Below, piece by piece: positions 26,240 to 34,616 of a DNA stretch of 64,000 nucleotides; position 1 is the first letter of the stretch; each line of letters begins with the position of its first letter. Origin of the DNA: Marinoscillum sp. 108. GTDB lineage: Bacteria > Bacteroidota > Bacteroidia > Cytophagales > Cyclobacteriaceae. A program made the translations under genes and the position numbers. Where the stretch lies: contig NZ_LR734808.1 in NCBI RefSeq assembly GCF_902506655.1, positions 1,550,001-1,614,000 of the forward strand, given 5' to 3'. Below the pieces are notes generated by a model. The model searched no databases. It had not been told where the DNA came from and worked only from the letters and a program-made list of their open reading frames with translations.

Positions 26240-26414
26240 AAAAAAGGCCACACATGACGTGCAGCCTTATTTTCCACCGCTGATTCCTTAATGAGAATCG
26301 AATTCAAAGTAACGGATTTTCGCAAATTTTCAAAGACCCCAACGTTAATTATTATTTTGAAACTGAGCTCCCAGGTGAAACAAATGATACTTTTTATTAA
26401 TTACTTTGTGCCTC

Positions 26415-29400
26415 ATGAGCCGCAACAATGTGAAAAAGAACATCGTCTTCAGAAGAAGAATCTTTCTGGTATTGGGGTTGCTCTCTGTTTTTCTCCTCCT
26501 TCATTATTTCCTTTTTACCTACGGTTCAGCCATCTCAGGAGAGATTCTAAAAAAGTTAGTACTCGAGCAGAGTCAGGACACTTACGAGCTGGGCTATGAC
26601 GAGGTGGACATCTCACTGGTCAACAAGCGACTGGACATCACCAACCTGACCCTGCTTCCAAACACCGAGAAGACACCTGATAGCCTAAGTCACCTCTACG
26701 AAGTACGGGTTCCGCATTTATCCATCACACTAACCTCTATTCTGGGCATTTACACCCGCAAAGAGCTCTTATTCAAAAATATAGCCATCACCAACCCGGC
26801 CATCAAAATGATTAGGATAAACCCGGGCAAAAAACGAGAGACGTTTTCGATGGAAACGGGTGATCTCTATCAGCTCATCAATAGTTACCTTTTGAAGTTT
26901 TCCATTGACAGCCTGGGGGTGAAAAGTGCGTCAGTTCACTATCAACCCCTTATGAAGGACCAATTTGGGATCCTGCTCAAAGACATTGATTTTCAGGTTC
27001 AGAGCCTGATGATTGATTCCACCAGAAGCAAAAACTTCCTCTTCACTGAAAACATCAACCTGATTTTAACCAATCAGCATTTCAATTTGGCAGACAGTCT
27101 TCATTACATCGCATTTGATGAATTTTCACTCTCTACCAGGTCACAGGACATTCTCTTTAAGAATCTCAGACTCAAGGAACGGGCAGATAGACCGGATGCT
27201 GAAATCCGCGGCCTCAACCACTATAACATTGAGTTTCCCGAGCTCAACTTTCGTGGGCTCAACTTCCCCAAAGCTTATCAGGACAACGAACTTTTCCTGG
27301 ACTCCGTACGAATTGTCAAACCCACCATTTCGATCCGTAAAACCGGTTTCTCCGCCTCAGGAAATGACATCACCAACTTGGTCTATTCCATCTTCAATAA
27401 GATCAAGATCGGGAAGCTATACATTGATGATGCTGTCACCAGTATCACTATGGATATTGACAATAGCAATCATGCCATCAGATCCGGCAATAGTACCCTG
27501 GTCATAGATGAATTCATTCTTGACTCCACCAATGTTTTTGGACAAAACCATGCTTTCTTCTCCTCTCTGGAGATGCTCTCCCGGGATCACTCTTTCTTAA
27601 TGCCAGACAGCAGCCACTTCATCAGTTTCAAAGACCTGTTTGTTTCCACCCGCGACTCCACATTGCGCGTAGACGGTATTTCTATCACGCCTTTGAAGGA
27701 CCAAAAGGACCTTCCGTACTGGTTGGATGCCGACATCCCGACCATCGATCTCAATGGACTCGATTTTAACCGAATTTCTACCCAGGGAGTTCTAATGCTT
27801 CGGTCTGCCAAAATAGAAAGTCCGGAAATTAGCCTCAACATCAACCCGGCAATTCAAAAAGATCAAAAATCACAGCTCGGCACCTTTATCAAGCGCTTGA
27901 TCGCAACATCTCTTGAAATCCCACAAGCCTCATTAAACCTCACCAGAGGCGATCAAAAATTGGGCGTGGATAACCTCAGCATCAACCTATCAGGCATCGA
28001 CATCATTCCTGAATCCGTCAGAGACTTGCACTTACTGGACTACCTAAGAATCGACGGTCTGCAGTCTGGCCGCTTACTGTTCTCCCATGAGGACTTTGTG
28101 CTCTCCGTGGCAAAATCAGAAATCAATGAAAACCGTAAAAACATCAACCTGTCTGGGGTTTATTTCAAGCCAACCACCAGCGCCTATCCGCTGAAGGTTT
28201 CCGCCGCAGCACTCACCGGGTTTGACCTGTTTGCCTTCACCGAAAAAAAAGAAATTATTTTCAAAACGCTGAACCTCACAAGGCCTCAGATAGAACTTGA
28301 TGTGGCCGCAACCCAAAAGAATAGTGATTTTTCACTACTACAGCGATTAGCATTCCGCCGCTTTTCTGTGACTGATGGTACGCTAAAAGTACACAACGGA
28401 CCGAACGAAATTTCACACGCCCATGGAGTGACGGGCAACCTGAGTAAGTACAAATTCGATTCACTTACAGACGATTATTCTTTTGGAATTGGCCTCTCAA
28501 TTGACTCAGCAGATCATCTCTTTGCCAGCTGGAACCATCGTCTCCAGGGGACCAAACTCAAACTTTCTCAATCTGGTACCATCCTGGATGCAGATTTTCT
28601 CAAACTCAATCCGATTGGGTCGACACAAGAAACCAGCCAGCACAGGATGGAAGGGCACCAGCTACATTTGGAGGGAATTGACTTTCAGAAACTCATCAAT
28701 GAAAAGCAATTACATTTCTCAAAAGGAACGCTTAAGGACAGTGACCTGAACCTTAAAATCAGCGCGTTATCCCACTCTGAACAAGCCCTTTCCAACGACC
28801 TTCTAAAATTTGAATCATTCCTCTTCACGAATGGAAAACTCCAATTGACCCTTCCTGATGGCCAGTTGACCTTATCCGCTCCACAGTTCGATCTTTTGAT
28901 TGAAGATTTGAGCCTCAACGCAGAAAACCAACCCCTTTTTGCAAGGAATTATACCTTTACCTCACGAAATGCCATAGTGAGCATTCCACAACTGGAAGAC
29001 AACATCCGAATGAACGCTGTTTCCTTCCAAACTGAAACCGGTTATTTCAGATCCTCAGACCTTCACCTGAGTCAACCCCATTCATTTACGGCATTCATCC
29101 CTGATCTGAAACTGACGGGCTTCGACATCAATGAGTTCATTCAGAAAAAGACCATCAACATTGATACTTTCTCCATGAGCTCCCCCACCCTCACTTTGGG
29201 CAAAATGGCCAACGAAAATGATCCAAAACTACCCGACACCCGCGTCAGATTCACAAGCATCAGTGACGGTTCATTCGCCTTGCAGCACCCCAAAATAAGC
29301 CACCAGGACAGCCTGTACCTCCGTCATTTTTCTGTTACGGTTGATCGCCTTGATTATGCTCCCAGCAGAGCAATCAACTTGTCTAGTGATCTTTTTGAAT

Positions 29401-30476
29401 CCATCGCTTTTTCAGGCGAATCCTTCGAATACACCCTTCCTGACAGCCTTTTCAGGGTGAAAATTAAGAATTACAGCTACGATCACGACCTGAAAAAAAT
29501 TGACCTCAGAAACTTAAGGTATGAGCCCATCTTTAACAGGGGCGAGTTTCAAAACAAAATTGACTATCAGCAGGATTGGTTCAACGGCACGCTGACCCGC
29601 ATGGAGTTGTTGGGTTTCGAAATGGACTCGCTTCTTTTCAAAGACAAACTTCAGGTCCGCGTGATCAACGTGGCTGGTCTGGACCTGGACACCCACAGGG
29701 ACAAAAGGTTACCAAGAGAAGAAGGCCTCTATAAAGCGCTGCCACAAACCTCAATGCGATCCATACCCATGAGTGTCGCGATAGATACCATCAACATCGC
29801 CTCATCGTACGTATCACATTCTGAGTTCTCAGAGAATGGCGAGCTTCCGGGAATCATTTTTTTCAGAGACATCAGTGGCTCTCTGACCAACTTCACCAAC
29901 GATCCGGCCAGAATTAGCAATCGTAAATTTATGATCTTCAAAACCAAAGGCACACTTATGAACAGTGGTGACTTCCTCTTTCAGGTGAAGTTCGATCTGG
30001 CCAGTGAACTTGACCTGTACACCGCCAGTGGTCGGGTAGGAAACATGGATCTGACAGAAATGAACCGGTTTCTTGAAAACACCGCATTCGTTCAAATCAG
30101 GGATGGAATGAGTAAATCGTTGACGTTTTCCTTTGAAGGGAATGAGGACTATGCCGTGGGTGAAATGCGCTTCTACTATGACAACCTCAAGTTGTCTGTA
30201 TTGAACCACGAGACTCTTCAGACGAAGGGACTGGGTGTTTCGATGAAGTCATTTTTTGCCAATACTTTTGTGGTCAATACCAGAAATCCGCACTTTCTCT
30301 TTGTGCGGGAAGGAGATATTTTTCACGAAAGAGACCAATCCAAGTCGATCTTTAATTACTGGGGCAAAGCCATGCTCAGCGGGGTAGTCAGCAGCATAGG
30401 CGCCACCAACAACAAGAAGGAAATCAGGCAGAAGAATGAAGAGATCCGCGAAAAACTGGAAAAGAGTACAAACTAG
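26415..30476 (+). CDS. Large AsmA-like envelope protein
   Basis: A protein of about 1,354 aa with one N-terminal membrane helix (about residues 16-38) after a basic start, and then a very long periplasmic region made of recurring beta-strand units (patterns such as VDNLSINLSGIDI and FKNIAITNPAIKM). This is the architecture of AsmA/DUF748-type proteins, which bridge the periplasm and are linked to phospholipid transport. The C-terminus ends in a charged helix (KKEIRQKNEEIREKLEK). The ATG at 26415 is preferred to TTG at 26406. Single-gene unit, convergent with the CDGSH gene with 3 bp between stops. Family call is by architecture. Confidence 0.7.
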   Translation: MSRNNVKKNIVFRRRIFLVLGLLSVFLLLHYFLFTYGSAISGEILKKLVLEQSQDTYELGYDEVDISLVNKRLDITNLTLLPNTEKTPDSLSHLYEVRVPHLSITLTSILGIYTRKELLFKNIAITNPAIKMIRINPGKKRETFSMETGDLYQLINSYLLKFSIDSLGVKSASVHYQPLMKDQFGILLKDIDFQVQSLMIDSTRSKNFLFTENINLILTNQHFNLADSLHYIAFDEFSLSTRSQDILFKNLRLKERADRPDAEIRGLNHYNIEFPELNFRGLNFPKAYQDNELFLDSVRIVKPTISIRKTGFSASGNDITNLVYSIFNKIKIGKLYIDDAVTSITMDIDNSNHAIRSGNSTLVIDEFILDSTNVFGQNHAFFSSLEMLSRDHSFLMPDSSHFISFKDLFVSTRDSTLRVDGISITPLKDQKDLPYWLDADIPTIDLNGLDFNRISTQGVLMLRSAKIESPEISLNINPAIQKDQKSQLGTFIKRLIATSLEIPQASLNLTRGDQKLGVDNLSINLSGIDIIPESVRDLHLLDYLRIDGLQSGRLLFSHEDFVLSVAKSEINENRKNINLSGVYFKPTTSAYPLKVSAAALTGFDLFAFTEKKEIIFKTLNLTRPQIELDVAATQKNSDFSLLQRLAFRRFSVTDGTLKVHNGPNEISHAHGVTGNLSKYKFDSLTDDYSFGIGLSIDSADHLFASWNHRLQGTKLKLSQSGTILDADFLKLNPIGSTQETSQHRMEGHQLHLEGIDFQKLINEKQLHFSKGTLKDSDLNLKISALSHSEQALSNDLLKFESFLFTNGKLQLTLPDGQLTLSAPQFDLLIEDLSLNAENQPLFARNYTFTSRNAIVSIPQLEDNIRMNAVSFQTETGYFRSSDLHLSQPHSFTAFIPDLKLTGFDINEFIQKKTINIDTFSMSSPTLTLGKMANENDPKLPDTRVRFTSISDGSFALQHPKISHQDSLYLRHFSVTVDRLDYAPSRAINLSSDLFESIAFSGESFEYTLPDSLFRVKIKNYSYDHDLKKIDLRNLRYEPIFNRGEFQNKIDYQQDWFNGTLTRMELLGFEMDSLLFKDKLQVRVINVAGLDLDTHRDKRLPREEGLYKALPQTSMRSIPMSVAIDTINIASSYVSHSEFSENGELPGIIFFRDISGSLTNFTNDPARISNRKFMIFKTKGTLMNSGDFLFQVKFDLASELDLYTASGRVGNMDLTEMNRFLENTAFVQIRDGMSKSLTFSFEGNEDYAVGEMRFYYDNLKLSVLNHETLQTKGLGVSMKSFFANTFVVNTRNPHFLFVREGDIFHERDQSKSIFNYWGKAMLSGVVSSIGATNNKKEIRQKNEEIREKLEKSTN

Positions 30477-30479
30477 TCG

Positions 30480-30905
30480 CTAGCCAACGAAACCATTCTT
30501 CTTATGCGTACCATCACAGAATGGTTTGTTGGAAGATCCTCCACATCGACAAAAAGCAGTCACCTTGTTTTTAGTAGCTTCAGTCCCATCGGTCAACTTC
30601 ACTTTCAGGTTTCCATAAACCATCAGTGGGCCATTGGGGATTACTTCTACGATCTGCTCTTCATTGATCACCTCACGAGCCACGGGCTTACCGTCTGCAT
30701 TGAGATAGTAAGACAAAGCACCAGATGGACACTTACTCACTTGCTCCACTATTTTGTCAGTGGGAGCTCCCTGAGCATTGATCCAGGGTCGGTTTTTGGG
30801 ATTAAAAACTTCCGAAAGGCCGTGAAAACATCTTTCGGAATGAATGCATAAATCCGACTTCCAAACTACTGTTACTTCTCCGTTTGTATATTCTTTAGTT
30901 GCCAT
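30480..30905 (-). CDS. YjdI-like 4Fe-4S protein fused to a CDGSH iron-sulfur domain
   Basis: A 141-aa protein with two iron-sulfur modules. Residues 1-75 resemble the YjdI-type divergent 4Fe-4S mono-cluster domain (CIHSERC and later KCPSGAL). Residues 95-141 hold a CDGSH motif: FCRCGGSSNKPFCDGTH, with the three Cys and one His that bind a 2Fe-2S cluster. It is the last gene of a minus-strand operon after two YjdJ-like acetyltransferases. Probable role in electron transfer or redox sensing; the partner is unknown. Confidence 0.85.
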   Translation of the reverse strand: MATKEYTNGEVTVVWKSDLCIHSERCFHGLSEVFNPKNRPWINAQGAPTDKIVEQVSKCPSGALSYYLNADGKPVAREVINEEQIVEVIPNGPLMVYGNLKVKLTDGTEATKNKVTAFCRCGGSSNKPFCDGTHKKNGFVG

Positions 30906-30922
30906 GTCAGTGAATATAACAA

Positions 30923-31234
30923 CTATCTCACAAAGTCTTTCTTACTCGACTCATCAATCACCCCATGATATGCAGGATGCCTTTTCAGATAAGCTATTAC
31001 CAGCGGACATAGCGGAACTACTTTCAGTTCGTTTTGTACTACAAAATCCAATGCCTCTTTCACTAATTGCTGTCCAACACCCTCATTCTGTATGGCTTCC
31101 GGCACCTCCGTGTGAACCAGGTAAATCCTTTTAGAACCCTTGTTTTGCTTATAAAGTAACAAAGCAGTGTGTCCCTTGTGATTGAGCTCAAACTGGCTCT
31201 TTTCCACATTCTGATGCATCGGTTCAAAGGACAT
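30923..31234 (-). CDS. YjdJ-like GNAT acetyltransferase (second copy)
   Basis: A 103-aa short GNAT protein. The acetyl-CoA motif is IQNEGVGQQLV, followed by a helix and the segment KVVPLCPLVIAYLKRHP, typical of the small YjdJ-type group. It overlaps its upstream paralogue by 11 bp. In Escherichia coli a YjdJ-like gene also neighbours yjdI, which supports a shared function. Confidence 0.85.
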   Translation of the reverse strand: MSFEPMHQNVEKSQFELNHKGHTALLLYKQNKGSKRIYLVHTEVPEAIQNEGVGQQLVKEALDFVVQNELKVVPLCPLVIAYLKRHPAYHGVIDESSKKDFVR

Positions 31235-31502
31235 CTTTCAAGTCGGGTTTTTTATTGAAAACAGACCTGGCGAATGGACATAGTGGAATAATGGAAATCC
31301 CTTTCTCCCTGGCAAATGCAACGGCCTGCTCTACCAGTTGCAAGCCAACACCCATCCCTCGCAACTTATCTGATACTTCTGTATGATCAATGATAATGCG
31401 GTCATTACCGGCCCATGAGTAGGTCATTTCTGCTAGTCGGAGGCCCTCCTGCTCTACATAAAAGCTCCCCTTATGGCCTGTTTCTTCTTGTTTTACTTCC
31501 AT
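31224..31502 (-). CDS. YjdJ-like GNAT acetyltransferase (first copy)
   Basis: A 92-aa short GNAT protein with CoA-binding LRGMGVGLQLV and C-terminal SIIPLCPFARSVFNKKP. It is clearly related to the next gene (same order of motifs), so a tandem duplication is likely. Gap of 2 bp after the flavin-binding gene; substrate unknown. Confidence 0.85.
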   Translation of the reverse strand: MEVKQEETGHKGSFYVEQEGLRLAEMTYSWAGNDRIIIDHTEVSDKLRGMGVGLQLVEQAVAFAREKGISIIPLCPFARSVFNKKPDLKDVL

Positions 31503-31504
31503 TA

Positions 31505-32140
31505 TTATGTATTTCGGGTGATTAGTTGATTGAGATAGTGGGGCGTTTCCACCTGGCTATTCCCATGATCCACTTCGGGAGCTCCGTACCCTGTCTGAAA
31601 TGGTACAATCCCGGACCAGACGTTACTCTTTGAGGTATCCACTCCTACGCCCCCGCTTCTCATTTTGGCCAGCGACTTATCTATAGATAGTGCCAGCACT
31701 GTGGTAACGCCAAGTTCCTCCGAGGTGGGTTGAGGCAAATCACTCATCCTTCCGGGAATGTACTTATCAGTGTAGGCACTCAGCACCCGTGCTTTCTGCG
31801 CTTCGTCGTGTACTTTCCTTGCTTTGGAGTAAAGTACTGCTGAACGATAATTGACTGAATGATTGAAAGCTATAGGGGCCAGAACCAGGGCATCAAAAAG
31901 CATCACTGAGAGCGACACCTCATCTGACTCCAGAAGTTTGGTAATAAAATGGCTCTTCACCGAACCGTGAATGAATACTTCATCACCCAGCCTGCAAAAT
32001 CCTGTGGGAATTTGGTGAGCCACCTGGCTATCTGCATAAGCCACCGTACAAAACAGCGCTTCATCCAAAATATTGTAAATCAGTTCTTTGTCTTCCGAGG
32101 TGCGATTGGGATATCTGGAAGTCCGTAAAGATTCTTTCAT
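31505..32140 (-). CDS. Pyridoxamine 5-phosphate oxidase-like flavin-binding protein
   Basis: A 211-aa protein of the split-barrel flavin fold (Pyridox_ox_2, related to NimA-type proteins). Marks: an N-terminal helix before LFCTVAYAD, GDEVFIHGSVKSHF and the C-terminal region with FQTGYGAPEVD. It probably binds FMN or heme-like cofactor and reduces a small molecule. Second gene of the operon starting at 33060. Confidence 0.85.
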   Translation of the reverse strand: MKESLRTSRYPNRTSEDKELIYNILDEALFCTVAYADSQVAHQIPTGFCRLGDEVFIHGSVKSHFITKLLESDEVSLSVMLFDALVLAPIAFNHSVNYRSAVLYSKARKVHDEAQKARVLSAYTDKYIPGRMSDLPQPTSEELGVTTVLALSIDKSLAKMRSGGVGVDTSKSNVWSGIVPFQTGYGAPEVDHGNSQVETPHYLNQLITRNT

Positions 32141-32154
32141 AGGGTTAATTTCAA

Positions 32155-33060
32155 TTATTCGCTAAAAAATACCATGTCCACGCCTGAATTTTTCAGAGCA
32201 CTGGCCATCTGCTTCACTTTGCTTCTACGGGATTTTCTCACATCCCGGATATAAATCTTAGCAATATGTTCAGGATATGTCAAAGCAACGGCCTGATAGA
32301 TGTCGGGATCCTTCTGACCACTATCGCCAATCAGCGTAAATTTAGCCTCAGGATACACCTTTATCAGGGTCTCTATTTTTGATTTCTTATGAGAATGAGA
32401 ACCACCACCACTGCGAAAAAGATCCAGAATACCACTCTTGATATCCTGAAGTAAAAACACTCCGGCTGGCAATTGTTTATCAGCCACAAAACTTTCCAGA
32501 AAGTCATAGAGATTCCATTCACTGCTACTCACGTAAAAAAACAGAGGTTCTGTCCTACCCTCCTTTAGTGAATCATAAAAATCCTTTACCCCATCAAACG
32601 CCTGTCGACTTTGATGATTTTTGGTCAGCAGAAGATAGAGTTTACGGATGAGGCTGGTGGAGTGAGACACCAAAATGGTATCATCAATATCTGAAACTAT
32701 CACCTCGGCAGGTCTGTGCACTTCCAGCTTCAGGTGTTCGTATTCTGTTGGGAAATCTGCGAGCGCCACTGTCACCTCCAGGGTATCCACATCTCTTGGC
32801 GTAGATAGCTCAAATTGGAAAAAGCCCTTCCTGTCTGCGGTCACTTCCATGACCTTTCCGGCAAGGGTCAAAAAAACTTTCTCACCCGCAGATGGTTTTA
32901 CGTGATACCTGCGATACATCTCCAGGGCATTTTTAAACGGATTTCTCGTTGGTCGATCTCGCTGATGAGACGGACTTTTCAAAACATGCCCCATTACAAT
33001 CGTGAGATGGTCACTTGCGAAACTTTGGTAAACTTTTAGAAAGGGTACTGAATTGCGCAT
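32155..33060 (-). CDS. APP1-type phosphatase (DUF2183)
   Basis: A 301-aa protein. Residues 1-110 form a beta domain beginning with KVYQSFASDH; the rest is a HAD-like phosphatase with the nucleophile motif SDIDDTIL, the Ser/Thr motif FFYVSSSEW and the acidic motif FTLIGDSGQKDPDIY. In yeast App1 this domain dephosphorylates phosphatidate to diacylglycerol. The neighbouring divergent gene encodes a diacylglycerol-kinase-like protein that would run the reverse reaction. First gene of a five-gene minus-strand operon. Confidence 0.85.
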   Translation of the reverse strand: MRNSVPFLKVYQSFASDHLTIVMGHVLKSPSHQRDRPTRNPFKNALEMYRRYHVKPSAGEKVFLTLAGKVMEVTADRKGFFQFELSTPRDVDTLEVTVALADFPTEYEHLKLEVHRPAEVIVSDIDDTILVSHSTSLIRKLYLLLTKNHQSRQAFDGVKDFYDSLKEGRTEPLFFYVSSSEWNLYDFLESFVADKQLPAGVFLLQDIKSGILDLFRSGGGSHSHKKSKIETLIKVYPEAKFTLIGDSGQKDPDIYQAVALTYPEHIAKIYIRDVRKSRRSKVKQMASALKNSGVDMVFFSE

Positions 33061-33086
33061 GAGAATCTATTATTCAAACATAAAAG

Positions 33087-33965
33087 ATGAAAAAGCACCT
33101 TTTTGTTATCAACCCAGTATCCGGATCAGCCAATACACATGAACTTCTTCATGATATAGACCGTCACTTTTCAACCTCCCATACTGAATTCAAAATATTG
33201 CAGACCACCGGAAGTAATGACGCTGCTGCTATCCAACATGCACTAAATACTTACTGTCCGGATGTAGTGGGGGTAGCTGGGGGTGATGGCTCCATCAACA
33301 TGGTAGCTCCATTACTTATCTCCACGGGGATACCACTGGGGATTATCCCCTCAGGATCCGCCAACGGACTGGCCGGGGAGTTTGGCATCTCCATGGACAA
33401 TGCTCTTCAAAATATATTGAGTGAACGCACCAGTCACCTGGATGTAACACTCATCAATGACCGACACTATATGCTGCATATGGCAGACCTGGGGCTCAAT
33501 GCTTCTCTGGTCAGGCGCTATGAGGAAGAAAACAGAAGCGGCTTTATGGGTTATGCTATCAGTGCTATTCAGGAGCTTCCTATGCTCCAGCGGCATTTCA
33601 GGGTGACCATTACCTCAGGTAACAGTAAAACCGCATTTGAAACCAACTTTCTTGTGATCGCCAATACCAGGATGTACGGAACAGGCTATGAAGTAAATCC
33701 GGTGGGCAAGTTTGATGATCAGCAGGTAGAACTCTGCATGATGAAACCGCTTTCAGCCGAACTTATGATCAACAACCTGTTCCTACAAAACCAACCTGAC
33801 AGGGACTCTGAGCTTTTTGACATCTATTCTTACCAGGAAGTGCAGATCCAGTCAAGTACCCCGATTGACTTCCAGTCTGATGGGGAATACATTGGAGAAC
33901 TTACAGACCTTCACATCAGGGTGCTACCAGACCAGCTCAGGATCGTCGTCCCTGATCAGTCCTGA
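33087..33965 (+). CDS. Diacylglycerol kinase family lipid kinase (YegS/DagK-like)
   Basis: A 292-aa cytoplasmic lipid kinase. N-terminal NPVSGSA, the nucleotide motif VGVAGGDGSINMVAP, and IPSGSANGLAGEFGI are the hallmarks of the DAGK catalytic domain. It could phosphorylate diacylglycerol or a sphingoid base; the second is worth noting given the ceramide-type cluster at 54-60 kb. Only 26 bp separate its start from the divergent APP1-type gene. Its end overlaps the minus-strand lipoprotein gene by 10 bp. Confidence 0.9.
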   Translation: MKKHLFVINPVSGSANTHELLHDIDRHFSTSHTEFKILQTTGSNDAAAIQHALNTYCPDVVGVAGGDGSINMVAPLLISTGIPLGIIPSGSANGLAGEFGISMDNALQNILSERTSHLDVTLINDRHYMLHMADLGLNASLVRRYEEENRSGFMGYAISAIQELPMLQRHFRVTITSGNSKTAFETNFLVIANTRMYGTGYEVNPVGKFDDQQVELCMMKPLSAELMINNLFLQNQPDRDSELFDIYSYQEVQIQSSTPIDFQSDGEYIGELTDLHIRVLPDQLRIVVPDQS

Positions 33966-34546
33966 ATATTCAACGTCCAGGTGATGTCCACATCGGATTC
34001 ACCATCGGTAGACTCAGAAGTCGCTGACTTTATTCCGGGTTGGTGCTTGAGCATCACCCGAAAAGTCCCCGATCCTGACTCTCCGGTAATCCAAGCGGTA
34101 ATTAAGCCAATGGGGAGATTATCGACATCCTTATCCAGGTAATTAACCACATCGGCACGCTGATCCACATTACCATCTCCGGTAGGGCTCTCAAAAATTC
34201 CTTCTGAAAAACCAAAGAAGAACAAATGTTCGTCCCCCTCAGCCTCCACCTCTTCGGTAATGTCTTCATCACTGATGGTGTTCTCCAGCTTGATAAACAA
34301 CTCATACTCTGTGGCAGGAGCCAGCACGATAGGCCCTGAAGGAGCGATATCTTCCGGTCCGTCACCATCAGGATCCAATGCCGTGACCACCACAGGGGCT
34401 CCCTCCGTAGGAGAAAAAATGAGTTGTACTTTGGTAATGATTTCTTCTTCGTTCTCTGCATCCGGTACATCCTTATCTGAACAACCTGTTGTCCAGGTAG
34501 TCAGAATGAGCAAGGCAAATGCGCTGAACCAATTGTTTCTAAGCAT
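33956..34546 (-). CDS. Lipoprotein of the candidate zinc regulon
   Basis: A 196-aa protein with a lipoprotein signal ending in TTGC, so probably surface or periplasmic. It is acidic (DALDPDGDGPEDI, many Asp and Glu), which would suit metal or calcium binding; no family recognised. ATG at 34546 is preferred to the first in-frame ATG at 34594 because it starts the signal peptide. Two palindromes matching the one before the Fur-family gene lie just upstream, so joint regulation with the TonB receptor is likely. Confidence 0.75.
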   Translation of the reverse strand: MLRNNWFSAFALLILTTWTTGCSDKDVPDAENEEEIITKVQLIFSPTEGAPVVVTALDPDGDGPEDIAPSGPIVLAPATEYELFIKLENTISDEDITEEVEAEGDEHLFFFGFSEGIFESPTGDGNVDQRADVVNYLDKDVDNLPIGLITAWITGESGSGTFRVMLKHQPGIKSATSESTDGESDVDITWTLNIQD

Positions 34547-34569
34547 AGTTTTTCGATTTAATTTACTTA

Positions 34570-34584
34570 AGCAATAATATTGCA
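34570..34584. promoter_or_regulatory. Candidate Zur/Fur box 1 upstream of lipoprotein
   Basis: AGCAATAATATTGCA: 14 of 15 positions fit TGCAA-N5-TTGCA, the same layout as the sites at 34598 and 37451. It lies 24 bp before the lipoprotein start. Confidence 0.6.
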
Positions 34585-34597
34585 TATTAACCATAAA

Positions 34598-34612
34598 TGC
34601 AATTCTATTGCA
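34598..34612. promoter_or_regulatory. Candidate Zur/Fur box 2 upstream of lipoprotein
   Basis: TGCAATTCTATTGCA is a perfect 6-bp inverted repeat with a 3-nt centre (equally TGCAA-N5-TTGCA), 52 bp before the lipoprotein start and just after the TonB receptor stop. Confidence 0.65.
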
Positions 34613-34616
34613 TTAA

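Larger units (their letters stand above)
26057..26414. other. Divergent regulatory region between XRE and AsmA-like genes
   Basis: This 358-bp stretch has no gene. It holds the hairpin at 26097-26117, palindromes at 26144-26162, 26173-26190 and 26228-26239, and AT-rich DNA likely to contain promoters for both directions. A short open frame on the plus strand (from 26291) is out of frame with the AsmA-like gene and has no coding features. Confidence 0.7.
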
